Source: a virus. From it: a stretch of 34,009 bases of DNA. Below, in pieces: positions 1 to 6,043 of this stretch (positions are counted from its first letter, which is position 1; every line of letters starts with the position of its first letter). The notes below the pieces were generated by a model that saw only the letters and a list, made by a program, of their open reading frames with translations, was not told the origin of the DNA and did not search any database. Location: IMG/VR virus record IMGVR_UViG_3300009073_000010, positions 1 through 34,009 of that record; one strand, given 5' to 3'. Position numbers and translations under genes: made by a program.

Positions 1-123
1 GACTATATGGCTGCCAATGTTGAGACGCTGAAAGACAAAGATAATGGGATATTTTTTATTCCGTGCGACTTTGTAGATCCTGATGATGTGGAGTCATATG
101 ATGGTGCCTATAAGATTAATTAC
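1..123. repeat. Terminal direct repeat, copy 1 (identical to 33887-34009)
   Basis: The first 123 bases are identical to the last 123. The primase frame is open through both copies (GAC TAT ATG at the join), so joining the ends restores one gene. This is what a circular or circularly permuted genome looks like after assembly. A true 123-bp terminal redundancy is less likely because it lies inside a gene and starts at no recognisable site. Confidence 0.95.
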
Positions 124-1047
124 GACACTGGCGAGATGACTGCAAAGATGCGCGAGGATGGGCGTATACATGTGCAGAGAGCTTATACCAATATTGCAAC
201 GGTAGCGTTCCTGGTCATCGACTACGATGGTGGTGTGACTATTGAGGATGCGATAGAGCATTGGTTAGGGCTAGAGGTTGAGTTTTTTGTGTACACATCC
301 TTTAATCACATGATAGACAAAGACAATGGTGAGGGCTTGGTAGATCGTTTTAGGATCGTTGTCAGGATTGCAGAGCCGATTAGTATTGATGACTATTACA
401 ATCGTGAAGAGTCGTTGATTGAGCTGGCTGGCGGCAACTGTGATTTGTCTACTTTCACTCGCGGTCGTGGATTCTATTGGCCATGTAAGAACAAGGAAAA
501 CGATTCTGAATTTTTCATGCATTACTTTGATGATTACAGCGGGTCAGTAGACGTAATAGAGCTATCTGAAAACAAAATTGCAAATAAGGCGGTTAGTGGA
601 GACAAAAATACTAAATACAATTCACAGGGTTTTGGTATGAGTGGTTTAGGTGCTAATGGTATGAGTGTTGAGGAGATGCAAGAGATTAAAGATGAGCTTT
701 ATAACTGTAGTTTTCCAAGTTATAACGACTGGTTTCAAATGGTTGAAGCAATGGCTACTGGTGGTTTCTCTGAATTCGATATGAACGAAGTTACTCTTAA
801 TAATATCAACCATGCAACGACTACTAGCGGTACGCCGGATGCGATCAGATGTAGAACGCATTGGGTTAGGTTTGCTGCCCGTGGTTATAGTGATATGGCG
901 ATTGGAAAGCTGGTTACCTGGGTTCGGAAATTTGGAAATCCAGATTTTAGGACCAAAGGTTACAAGAGTAATTTAAAGATCAAAAAGCTGTCTGATGATA
1001 TTGATGCGATAGAGCAATTGATAGCTAAGCGGAAAAAATCGGCGTGA
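1..1047 (+). CDS. Replication primase (archaeo-eukaryotic primase type), C-terminal part; gene begins at 33773
   Basis: This is the larger part of a 386-residue protein whose first 38 codons precede the join (33773-33886). It probably makes primers for phage DNA replication. The segment FLVIDYDGG (about residues 109-116 of the full protein) fits AEP motif I with two metal-binding Asp. YTSFNH (about 136-141) fits the S-x-x-H nucleotide-binding motif, and DRFRIVV follows at about 153. From about residue 270, a region with YNDWFQMVEAMA resembles the helical PriCT-type domain that joins such primases to SF3 helicases. The gene stops at TGA 1045-1047, next to a heptamer array, and is followed by the SF3 helicase, the usual AEP-helicase pairing. 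The family call is by motif reading. The catalytic residues were not tested by alignment. Confidence 0.75.
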   Translation, partial: DYMAANVETLKDKDNGIFFIPCDFVDPDDVESYDGAYKINYDTGEMTAKMREDGRIHVQRAYTNIATVAFLVIDYDGGVTIEDAIEHWLGLEVEFFVYTSFNHMIDKDNGEGLVDRFRIVVRIAEPISIDDYYNREESLIELAGGNCDLSTFTRGRGFYWPCKNKENDSEFFMHYFDDYSGSVDVIELSENKIANKAVSGDKNTKYNSQGFGMSGLGANGMSVEEMQEIKDELYNCSFPSYNDWFQMVEAMATGGFSEFDMNEVTLNNINHATTTSGTPDAIRCRTHWVRFAARGYSDMAIGKLVTWVRKFGNPDFRTKGYKSNLKIKKLSDDIDAIEQLIAKRKKSA

Positions 1048-1053
1048 TGGTTT

Positions 1054-1144
1054 GGTAGTAGGTAGTAGGTAGTAGGTAGTAGGTAGTTGGTAGTTGGTAG
1101 TAGGTAGTAGGTAGTTGGTAGTAGGTAGTTGGTAGTAGGTAGTA
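1054..1144 (+). repeat. Thirteen tandem heptamers GGTAGT(A/T)
   Basis: Thirteen uninterrupted 7-bp units run from 1054 to 1144. Each is GGTAGT followed by A or T, in the order A A A A T T A A T A T A A. They fill the gap between the primase stop and the helicase ribosome binding site (GGGAGG at 1164-1169). Possible roles are replication iterons, a two-tetrad G-quadruplex-prone leader, or a length-variable spacer affecting helicase translation. The mix of two unit types argues against recent slippage alone. Confidence 0.97.
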
Positions 1145-1178
1145 GTCAGAATAACAAATGCCAGGGAGGTAATAGAAG

Positions 1179-2879
1179 ATGACTAAAAACAGAGAGGAAA
1201 TGACGACTGAGGAGTTGCAGGATTTAATAGAAGAGCGTCGGCAAGAGAAAGCTAATGAAGAGGCGTTAGTGGGGTCGGGTGTTATTGAGATATTGGAAAA
1301 GCTTAATGAGCTTGATATTGAGTTTGATGAGATATTGACTGAAACGGGCAATGCTGAGGTTTTTGTAAAATCGTTTGATGATGAGGTGCGATACGTCATT
1401 GAGTTAAAACAATGGGCATATTGGGCTAATCAGAAATGGAACCTCAATACAGACTCTGAGATAGAGAGAAAATATAAATCGGTTATTGATTCGATTAAAA
1501 AATATCGGTACGAATTGGAAGGTATGAACGTATCACTCCCTGCTGTCGCTAAGGGCGATGACTCGCCGTTAGCAGAGCGTACTAGGGTTGCTAAGGCGAT
1601 GCTACAAAAGATGCTCAAGCGTGTCAGAGCATGGATTACAGCATCATCTAATAAAGGGACTAAGGAGCGCTCTATTGATGTGGCGGCGACATTGAGTGGT
1701 ATACCGATTCATTACAATGAGTTTGATCGTAAGGGACAATTTTTTGGTGTGGCAAATGGTGTGATTGATTTGCGAGATGGCAAATTTATTAAAGATAAGC
1801 CGGAATACATGTTGTTAAAATCATCTGAGGTGGAGTATGAGGATGGTGCTGAGTGTCCAATATGGCAACAGACATTGCTTGAGATCATGGAAGGTGATGA
1901 GACGAAAGTTGATCTGTTGCAACAGATTGCAGGCAGTTGCCTGGTCGGTAATTCAAAAGAGAAAATGTTCTTTTTTTGTGGTGATGGTAGCAATGGTAAA
2001 TCGACATTTGCGAAAGTTTTAGAGCCGATTTTAGGTAAAGCTGGCGATGGTGGTTATAAAGCGTCGGTAAGTCCTGAGGTGATCACAGGTGCCTCTACAT
2101 CAGAAAAGCAATATGCTCTAGCAATGTTGAAAGGTGTTCGCATGATCATCATGAACGAGTTGGGTAGTTCTGATGGTCGAAAGTCTAGCAATGCGTTGGA
2201 CGATACAATCGTGAAGCGGATGGTTGATTCGGATGAGGGGATGGCTGCCAGGCCAATTCGTGGTGAGCCGTTTGAATTGACGTGCGTGGCAACGATGATT
2301 CTTAATACTAATTACGTGCCGTCGGTTGCTTGTACTGATGGTGGTATATGGCGGCGTTTGGTATTGCTGAATTTCAATCGAGTTTTCAGTGATGCTGAGA
2401 AAGATCGTGAGTTGATCAGTAAGAAATTAACGTTTGAGCAATCAGGGATTCTAAATTGGTGCATTGCAGGTGCGATTGCATACATGGCTAATGGTCAACA
2501 GTTTGATATTCCTAAAGTTGTGAAGGTAGATACTGCAATGTGGCGAAGTGGTGAGGATAAGTTAGGAACGTTCATTGACTCTGCAATCGTTGAGGATGGT
2601 AGAGCTACAATCAAGTTAACCGACTTTTTGAGTCAATATACTGAGTGGTGTGTAGAGCGACGGTTGTATTCAAGTGGTGACAAGGAATTAAAAAAGCAAT
2701 TGGTGCAGCGTGGTATAGATGTGTCCAATGCGTACAGTGGCAATCTTAATCGTATACGAGGATGGAAGTTTCGTAAGGGCCACATTGGTGAGATCTACAA
2801 TGATATTGATGAGGATGGTGGTAGTCGCCGCCTGGACGGCGGTAATGGTGCAGATGAGGATAATATCCTGCAATTTTGA
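1179..2879 (+). CDS. Phage P4 alpha/D5-type SF3 replicative helicase
   Basis: A 566-residue superfamily 3 DNA helicase expected to unwind the phage origin with the upstream primase. The visible order is an N-terminal helical region (1-160), the D5_N-like part (about 165-260, including NGVIDLRDG), Walker A GDGSNGKST (268-276), Walker B MIIMNE (322-327), the SF3 motif C region ATMILNTNYVP (371-381) and the arginine-finger segment WRRL (391-394). The C-terminal 120 residues could bind DNA, as in P4 alpha. The ATG at 1179 follows GGGAGG at 9-nt spacing. The helicase is not fused to the primase as in P4 alpha but encoded just downstream. A terminator follows at 2911. Confidence 0.93.
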   Translation: MTKNREEMTTEELQDLIEERRQEKANEEALVGSGVIEILEKLNELDIEFDEILTETGNAEVFVKSFDDEVRYVIELKQWAYWANQKWNLNTDSEIERKYKSVIDSIKKYRYELEGMNVSLPAVAKGDDSPLAERTRVAKAMLQKMLKRVRAWITASSNKGTKERSIDVAATLSGIPIHYNEFDRKGQFFGVANGVIDLRDGKFIKDKPEYMLLKSSEVEYEDGAECPIWQQTLLEIMEGDETKVDLLQQIAGSCLVGNSKEKMFFFCGDGSNGKSTFAKVLEPILGKAGDGGYKASVSPEVITGASTSEKQYALAMLKGVRMIIMNELGSSDGRKSSNALDDTIVKRMVDSDEGMAARPIRGEPFELTCVATMILNTNYVPSVACTDGGIWRRLVLLNFNRVFSDAEKDRELISKKLTFEQSGILNWCIAGAIAYMANGQQFDIPKVVKVDTAMWRSGEDKLGTFIDSAIVEDGRATIKLTDFLSQYTEWCVERRLYSSGDKELKKQLVQRGIDVSNAYSGNLNRIRGWKFRKGHIGEIYNDIDEDGGSRRLDGGNGADEDNILQF

Positions 2880-2910
2880 TGGATATTGTGTTAAATTTGA
2901 TGGTAAGACA

Positions 2911-2932
2911 AGAGCCCTTTTTTGGGCTTTTT
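2911..2932 (+). terminator. Intrinsic terminator of the early/replication operon
   Basis: AGAGCCC (2911-2917) and GGGCTTT (2924-2930) form a 7-bp stem with one G-U pair around a T6 loop. A run of five T (2928-2932) overlaps the end of the stem. It lies 31 bp after the helicase stop and points in the direction of early transcription. Confidence 0.85.
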
Positions 2933-2964
2933 GTCGTTATCTGAGATGTTGATTTGAGATAGCT

Positions 2965-3075
2965 CTATTTCGTCTATATAATATATAAAAAAAATAGATA
3001 AAATAGATAAAATAGACGTTATTTAATAGTATATATGTAGAGATATTTTATTTTTTTAATATATATATATTTGTA
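2965..3075. other. AT-rich tract with three 9-bp iterons: candidate replication origin
   Basis: About 110 bp consist almost wholly of A and T. Inside are three head-to-tail copies of AAAATAGAT/C (2991-2999, 3000-3008, 3009-3017), a CGTCTAT/ATAGACG inverted pair (2971-2977 and 3012-3018), and TA runs at 3059-3070. The P4-type helicase family initiates at repeats close to its own gene, so an unwinding region here would make sense. No DnaA box was found. The origin call is inference. Confidence 0.45.
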
Positions 3076-3182
3076 CTGTAGGGTTATATGCCAGAAAACG
3101 GTCTATTTCCTCATTATTAAGATGATTTAGCTGTTGTGCATGTGCAGTGGATTGAACCCACCACCACCGAAAATTTCAACAA

Positions 3183-3242
3183 AAGCCATCCTAAGCTATC
3201 CTAAGCTATCCTAAGCTATCCTAAGCTATCCTGAGCCATCCA
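3183..3242 (+). repeat. Six tandem decamers AAGC(T/C)ATCCT
   Basis: Units start at 3183, 3193, 3203, 3213, 3223 and 3233. Four are identical, and the first and last differ at one to three positions. The 10-bp period keeps every unit on about the same helix face, as expected for cooperative protein binding. No reading frame is maintained across them. Confidence 0.92.
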
Positions 3243-3260
3243 TCACCACAAGAGCGCGCC

Positions 3261-3306
3261 TGGCAGGGACTATGCTCAGAGCATGGCAGGGACTATGCTC
3301 AGAGCA
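3261..3306 (+). repeat. Two 23-bp direct repeats, each with palindrome ATGCTCAGAGCAT
   Basis: Bases 3261-3283 and 3284-3306 are identical. Each carries the palindrome ATGCTC-A-GAGCAT (3272-3284 and 3295-3307). The leading part TGGCAGGGACTAT recurs at 3321-3333, followed by two TATCTTTGAC decamers (3331-3350). The palindrome returns at 4604, 4663 and 4698. These look like operators for a dimeric regulator. Confidence 0.85.
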
Positions 3307-3365
3307 TGGCAGCAGCGCAATGGCAGGGACTATCTTTGACTATCTTTGACTGTGTTATTTTAAAA

Positions 3366-3402
3366 TGTCATCCTAAATGACATAATTGCATCCTAAATGA
3401 CA
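3366..3402. promoter_or_regulatory. Operator-like palindrome TGTCAT-N5-ATGACA and partial copy
   Basis: TGTCAT (3366-3371) and ATGACA (3377-3382) are perfect arms around CCTAA. A second copy (GCATCCTAAATGACAT, 3388-3403) keeps the centre and right arm. The pair sits some 320-350 bp upstream of the first sigma-54 promoter, a distance from which an enhancer-binding activator could act. The binding protein is unknown. Confidence 0.5.
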
Positions 3403-3406
3403 TACT

Positions 3407-3421
3407 TTCCTCTGAGGAAAC
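3407..3421. promoter_or_regulatory. Palindrome TTTCCTC-T-GAGGAAA
   Basis: A perfect 7-bp-arm inverted repeat. The same two half-sites, in reverse order, form the 16-bp palindrome at 33538-33553 upstream of an early gene. One regulator may therefore bind both places. Confidence 0.5.
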
Positions 3422-3635
3422 ATTATTTCACGCCTTGAAACAAAATTTTTCAATATTGTCAATTCAAATCCCGCGTATTTGCGGACCACTTCTCAAAATA
3501 AAATAATACCTTACAGCGCTGCGGTCCTTGTCACAAACCCCCTATAATGCCAACAATCTCACAAAAATAACATTATTTCCAACACTCTTATATCGTTCTG
3601 TGCTACGACTAATTGTCATCGGCAATTTCGGATAC

Positions 3636-3655
3636 TACTGTAAATCCATACAGCA
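3636..3655. promoter_or_regulatory. LexA (SOS) box 1
   Basis: TACTGTAAATCCATACAGCA has the CTGT-N8-ACAG core of the gammaproteobacterial LexA site. Only the outer right flank departs from the ideal palindrome. It lies 26 bp from box 2. Confidence 0.8.
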
Positions 3656-3661
3656 ATCAAC

Positions 3662-3681
3662 TACTGTAAATCCATACAGTA
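3662..3681. promoter_or_regulatory. LexA (SOS) box 2
   Basis: TACTGTAAATCCATACAGTA is a palindrome with 7-bp arms around AATCCA. By my count it matches 17 of 20 positions of the E. coli LexA consensus (TACTG, then TA five times, then CAGTA). It lies just upstream of the sigma-54 promoter array. Confidence 0.85.
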
Positions 3682-3717
3682 TTCTCTTGTAAAAATAACA
3701 TGGGCAATTTTATAATG

Positions 3718-3735
3718 TTGGCACGATTCTTGCAT
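3718..3735 (+). promoter_or_regulatory. Sigma-54 (RpoN) promoter, copy 1
   Basis: TTGGCACGATTCTTGCAT is a full match to the RpoN consensus (TGGCACG-N4-TTGC), with GG at 3720-3721 and GC at 3732-3733 separated by exactly 10 bases. The predicted start is near 3745, transcribing rightward. Confidence 0.8.
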
Positions 3736-3764
3736 GTATTTTTGTCATGGGCAATTTTACAATC

Positions 3765-3782
3765 TTGGCACGATTCTTGCAT
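3765..3782 (+). promoter_or_regulatory. Sigma-54 (RpoN) promoter, copy 2
   Basis: The same 18 bases as copy 1, 47 bp further on, with the same GG-N10-GC geometry. All bases needed for RpoN recognition are intact. Confidence 0.8.
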
Positions 3783-3810
3783 GTATTTTGTCATGGGCAA
3801 TTTTACAATC

Positions 3811-3828
3811 TTGGCACGATTCTTGCAT
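3811..3828 (+). promoter_or_regulatory. Sigma-54 (RpoN) promoter, copy 3
   Basis: Third identical copy, 46 bp after the second. A LexA box lies 29 bp downstream (3857), where bound LexA could block transcripts from all three promoters. Confidence 0.8.
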
Positions 3829-3856
3829 GTATTTTGTCATGGGCAAAATCAGGTCG

Positions 3857-3876
3857 TACTGTAAATCCATACAGTA
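3857..3876. promoter_or_regulatory. LexA (SOS) box 3
   Basis: Identical 20-mer to box 2 (TACTGTAAATCCATACAGTA). It is placed downstream of the three sigma-54 promoters, so the array is bracketed by LexA sites. Confidence 0.85.
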
Positions 3877-3879
3877 CTA

Positions 3880-4572
3880 TTACTGGCTATGTTATTTTTT
3901 TTAATCCAGCCCTCCCACCGCCTATAATTATACAGCATTTTTCAGATTATTCTCTGAACTGTCTCACATAGTCAATCATCCGACCATCCCCACCATTTTA
4001 TGACCATTTTATTTTTACTAGCAAGAATCATACCAACTATCTCCCAACTATGTGACAAGGACCGCAAATATCAGAGAGAGTCTACACACTGTGATCAACC
4101 AATCAAAAATAACATTATCTTAACCATTACAGATCATCCACATTATTTCGATCACCTCACAAACTCGCCAGAAATATTCTGCACCTTTTCGAGATAGACT
4201 ATAGATAGTTTTATAGATACCTACCCTCGCAGCGCTGCTAAACCCTTGATTTATATAGAAAAATCCCGTTCTCTCTAAACATAGAGCAAGAACAGAAACC
4301 TATCCAAAATAACATGATCTCAATAATGTCAAATGATTACGTCACACTTTTAGATAATTGATGGGGATGTGATTTAGATCATGTTATGACTATTTTATTT
4401 TACTATTTTATTTTGATAAGTGGTTTACATTTTGCCAAAGTGTGACAAGGACTACAAGATTGCATAGTGAGACGTGGGACACCCCCCAACCGAGACCCAC
4501 CCCACAGAAAAAATCTTGCACAATGCCGCTGAGACACCTGGCCATATTCAGCCCCCGCAGCGCTGCACAACC
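3880..4572. other. Non-coding stretch of shuffled repeat blocks
   Basis: I see no credible gene here. Short frames on either strand lack ribosome binding sites and protein-like composition. The stretch holds recurring blocks. TATGAC(C/T)ATTTTATTTT occurs at 3999 and 4385. TGTGACAAGGAC occurs at 4051 and 4441, reversed at 3524-3535, and again at 6266. CAAAATAACAT-type elements occur at 4104 and 4304. CAGCGCTG occurs near 4232 and 4557, and also at 3514. A CRP-like half palindrome (TGTGATTTAGATCATG) lies near 4366. Confidence 0.8.
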
Positions 4573-4724
4573 CAAAATAACATAGTACAAGCATGGTCAA
4601 AGCATGCTCTGAGCATAATCAAAATAACATAATACAACCATGGTCAATAACATAATACAACCATGATCTGAGCATAGTCCCCCACCATAATACAAGCGTG
4701 CTCTCAGCATAATCAAAATAACAC
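4573..4724 (+). repeat. Degenerate array of CAAAATAACATARTACAASCATG units with ATGCTCTGAGCAT operators
   Basis: Units begin at 4573, 4620 and 4646, with a terminal CAAAATAACAC at 4714. Between them are the palindrome ATGCTCTGAGCAT (4604-4616) and degraded forms (4663-4675, 4698-4710). The same palindrome occurs twice at 3272-3307, so both edges of the non-coding region carry the operator. A role in regulation, partition or origin control is inference. Confidence 0.75.
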
Positions 4725-4787
4725 GCTCTTTTGCCACGCTCTGCTGCCAGGTATCCTCCTCTCCTCTCCCCTCCTCTCAGTCCCTAA

Positions 4788-4811
4788 ATAATCTCTATAC
4801 ATGGAGATTAT
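4788..4811 (+). promoter_or_regulatory. Hairpin that can hide the ribosome binding site of the 4816 gene
   Basis: ATAATCTC (4788-4795) and GAGATTAT (4804-4811) are perfect 8-bp arms with an 8-base loop. The Shine-Dalgarno GGAG (4803-4806) is part of the right arm. In RNA the hairpin would lower initiation. As DNA it could also be an operator. Confidence 0.5.
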
Positions 4812-4815
4812 ACCG

Positions 4816-5097
4816 ATGCCCAAACGCTCGAAATACAGCAAAAAAGACAGGATTTTTAAATCATTGCCTAAACAGTTCAGAAAACCGCCAGCAGATCAGA
4901 CCTGCCCACGAAGCGGTAAGAGACTGTTCGTGAGTGCTAAAGCGGCCACACGCTTTGCAGAAGCCATTAACCGTGCATATCAGAACCCGTACCTGTGCGT
5001 CCACTGCGAGCATTACCATCTCACCTCGCTACCACAGCAAGCAAAAACAACACCACCAGCCCCACCAGACTCTCAGGACCACCACAAATCACAATAA
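4816..5097 (+). CDS. Small zinc-binding phage protein (C-x-x-S-G-K ... C-x-x-C-x-x-Y-H-L-T-S)
   Basis: A 93-residue protein with a basic, Ser/Lys-rich N-terminus, then CPRSGKRLF (about 34-42), a short helix with an alternating pattern, and PYLCVHCEHYHLTS (about 62-75). The two cysteine pairs with the trailing YHLTS are the signature of small zinc-binding proteins common in phages and plasmids. Their function is unknown to me. The tail is Pro/Gln/His-rich and looks disordered. I chose ATG 4816 because GGAG precedes it by nine bases. The in-frame ATG at 4801 has no such site. It is the first gene after the non-coding region and could be driven by elements there. Confidence 0.65.
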   Translation: MPKRSKYSKKDRIFKSLPKQFRKPPADQTCPRSGKRLFVSAKAATRFAEAINRAYQNPYLCVHCEHYHLTSLPQQAKTTPPAPPDSQDHHKSQ

Positions 5098-5167
5098 ACC
5101 CGCATTGAATCACAGACACCATCAAACATTTTCAGTACCCTGAAATTATGCATTATTTTGCCGTTTT

Positions 5168-5217
5168 TTGCAGAAAACCTGAACTATACCTCATAATCAA
5201 AATGGCATCCTGATTAT
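5168..5217 (+). promoter_or_regulatory. Sigma-70-type promoter overlapped by an inverted repeat
   Basis: TTGCAG (5168-5173) and CATAAT (5192-5197) are 18 bases apart, a fair sigma-70 promoter. ATAATCA (5193-5199) and TGATTAT (5211-5217) form perfect 7-bp arms overlapping the -10 element and the start region, as a repressor site would. It would drive the gene at 5264. Confidence 0.45.
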
Positions 5218-5263
5218 AGTTTGGCCGTTGCCAGATTCGGCACTGCAAATTAAAAATATCAAT

Positions 5264-5749
5264 ATGTCTACTACTTTTATACGTGTAAACATCGCGAACA
5301 CACGTGTGCTCTTATCATCATTTATGTCTGATGAATTGCATGCATCGCAATTCACTATAGACCGATCCGACAATGGCAGAATCCATCGCTATCCAAAAGA
5401 TGAGCCGCCTGGCGATCAGATACATTACATCGAACTGACTGCCACCGCAGATCCGTTCGGCGAGAACGAAATCGAAATTGATTTCATGGTCAAAGTGACA
5501 TCATCAATCGACCCGAATAACCAAGAAATCGAAATTGAATTCGATCATCATAGCGAATTCGAACTCAACTATCCGATGTTGATAGATGACGATAGAACAG
5601 CGATGCCGTACATCGCCAGTGACGTTGCGACTAGCAAATTTTTAGAGTCAACATTATTCGCTGATCAGATCATGCTCGTTCAGATTAAAAAAATAGCTGT
5701 AGTGATCATCGAACAGATCATCGCGACTAACGATCTAGCTACCCTCTAA
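5264..5749 (+). CDS. Unidentified acidic 161-residue protein
   Basis: Start ATG 5264 is chosen because it begins the compact, well-patterned part of the frame. An earlier TTG (5228) would place the coding start only 11 bp after the operator. No clear ribosome binding site precedes either, so it may be translated from a short leader. The protein is rich in beta-type alternation (IHYIELTATAD, EIEIDFMVKVTSS, EIEIEFDHHSEFEL), followed by a helical C-terminal third. Size, layout and a PYIASDV segment loosely recall SecB-type chaperones, but this is only a resemblance. It has its own promoter and inverted repeat, which suggests independent, possibly lysogenic, expression. It is a candidate regulator or accessory protein. 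No DNA-binding motif was seen. Confidence 0.7.
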   Translation: MSTTFIRVNIANTRVLLSSFMSDELHASQFTIDRSDNGRIHRYPKDEPPGDQIHYIELTATADPFGENEIEIDFMVKVTSSIDPNNQEIEIEFDHHSEFELNYPMLIDDDRTAMPYIASDVATSKFLESTLFADQIMLVQIKKIAVVIIEQIIATNDLATL

Positions 5750-5766
5750 TCACCACCAAACCATCA

Positions 5767-5795
5767 CCCCCGCTTGGCCTGGACGGCAGCGGGGG
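5767..5795 (+). other. GC-rich hairpin between two small genes
   Basis: CCCCCGCT (5767-5774) and AGCGGGGG (5788-5795) are perfect arms around a 13-base loop that contains most of CCTGGACGGC, a decamer found four times in the genome. There is no T-run, so it is not a standard terminator. It may stabilise the 3' end of the upstream message. Confidence 0.55.
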
Positions 5796-5830
5796 AAATG
5801 GCACCCACACCCACACACAAGGACACTCAC

Positions 5831-6043
5831 ATGGACTACGACACTACACGCAATCTCTACGAAAGGGTGCCACTGCAACGACTCGTCGCAGAGCTGGAGC
5901 GATTAAACAAGCAGTGGCAAGGCGTACCCACCACCGATCCATCATATCCCGCAGCATGTCGCACACGCGGCATCTTGCACGAGTTGATACATGAGCGAAA
6001 GCAAACTCTACAATCCAACATTGACGATCTAACCACCATCTAA
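5831..6043 (+). CDS. Small helical protein of unknown function (70 residues)
   Basis: Start ATG 5831 follows AAGGA at seven bases. The protein is mostly helix-forming, with LQRLVAELERLNKQW (about 15-29) and a second helix near ILHELIHERKQTL (about 48-60). There is no membrane segment and no cysteine pair. Its 3' end shares the block GATCTA...AACCATCA with the 3' ends of the genes at 5264 and 6674. No family is recognised. Confidence 0.6.
   Translation: MDYDTTRNLYERVPLQRLVAELERLNKQWQGVPTTDPSYPAACRTRGILHELIHERKQTLQSNIDDLTTI

Larger units (their letters stand above)
3701..3839 (+). repeat. Three tandem 46/47-bp repeats, each with a sigma-54 promoter
   Basis: Units 3701-3747, 3748-3793 and 3794-3839 each begin TGGGCAATTTTA and end TATTTTGTCA. 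Units two and three are identical. Unit one has one extra T and two substitutions. A partial fourth start (TGGGCAA) follows. There are no spacers, so this is a plain tandem repeat and not a CRISPR array. Confidence 0.95.

Noticed and set aside
1025-1399. 124-codon - strand gene over the heptamer array
   Set aside because: The repeat gives a Tyr-Tyr-Leu/Gln-Leu-Pro-Thr-Thr string, and the rest is antisense to the helicase.
2965-3075. DnaA-dependent origin
   Set aside because: No TTATNCACA box was found in or near the AT-rich tract. The call is limited to a helicase-type origin.
3701-3839. CRISPR array
   Set aside because: The 46/47-bp units follow each other without spacers and there are no cas genes.
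3747-3971. 74-codon + strand gene
   Set aside because: Its first half is just the translated 46-bp tandem repeats. No ribosome binding site and no protein-like pattern.
4000-4197. 65-codon + strand gene
   Set aside because: It lies in repeat blocks, lacks a ribosome binding site and has low-complexity composition.
4403-4600. Small - strand genes
   Set aside because: Overlapping frames cover the repeat array and the CAGCGCTG block. No start signal or recognisable motif.
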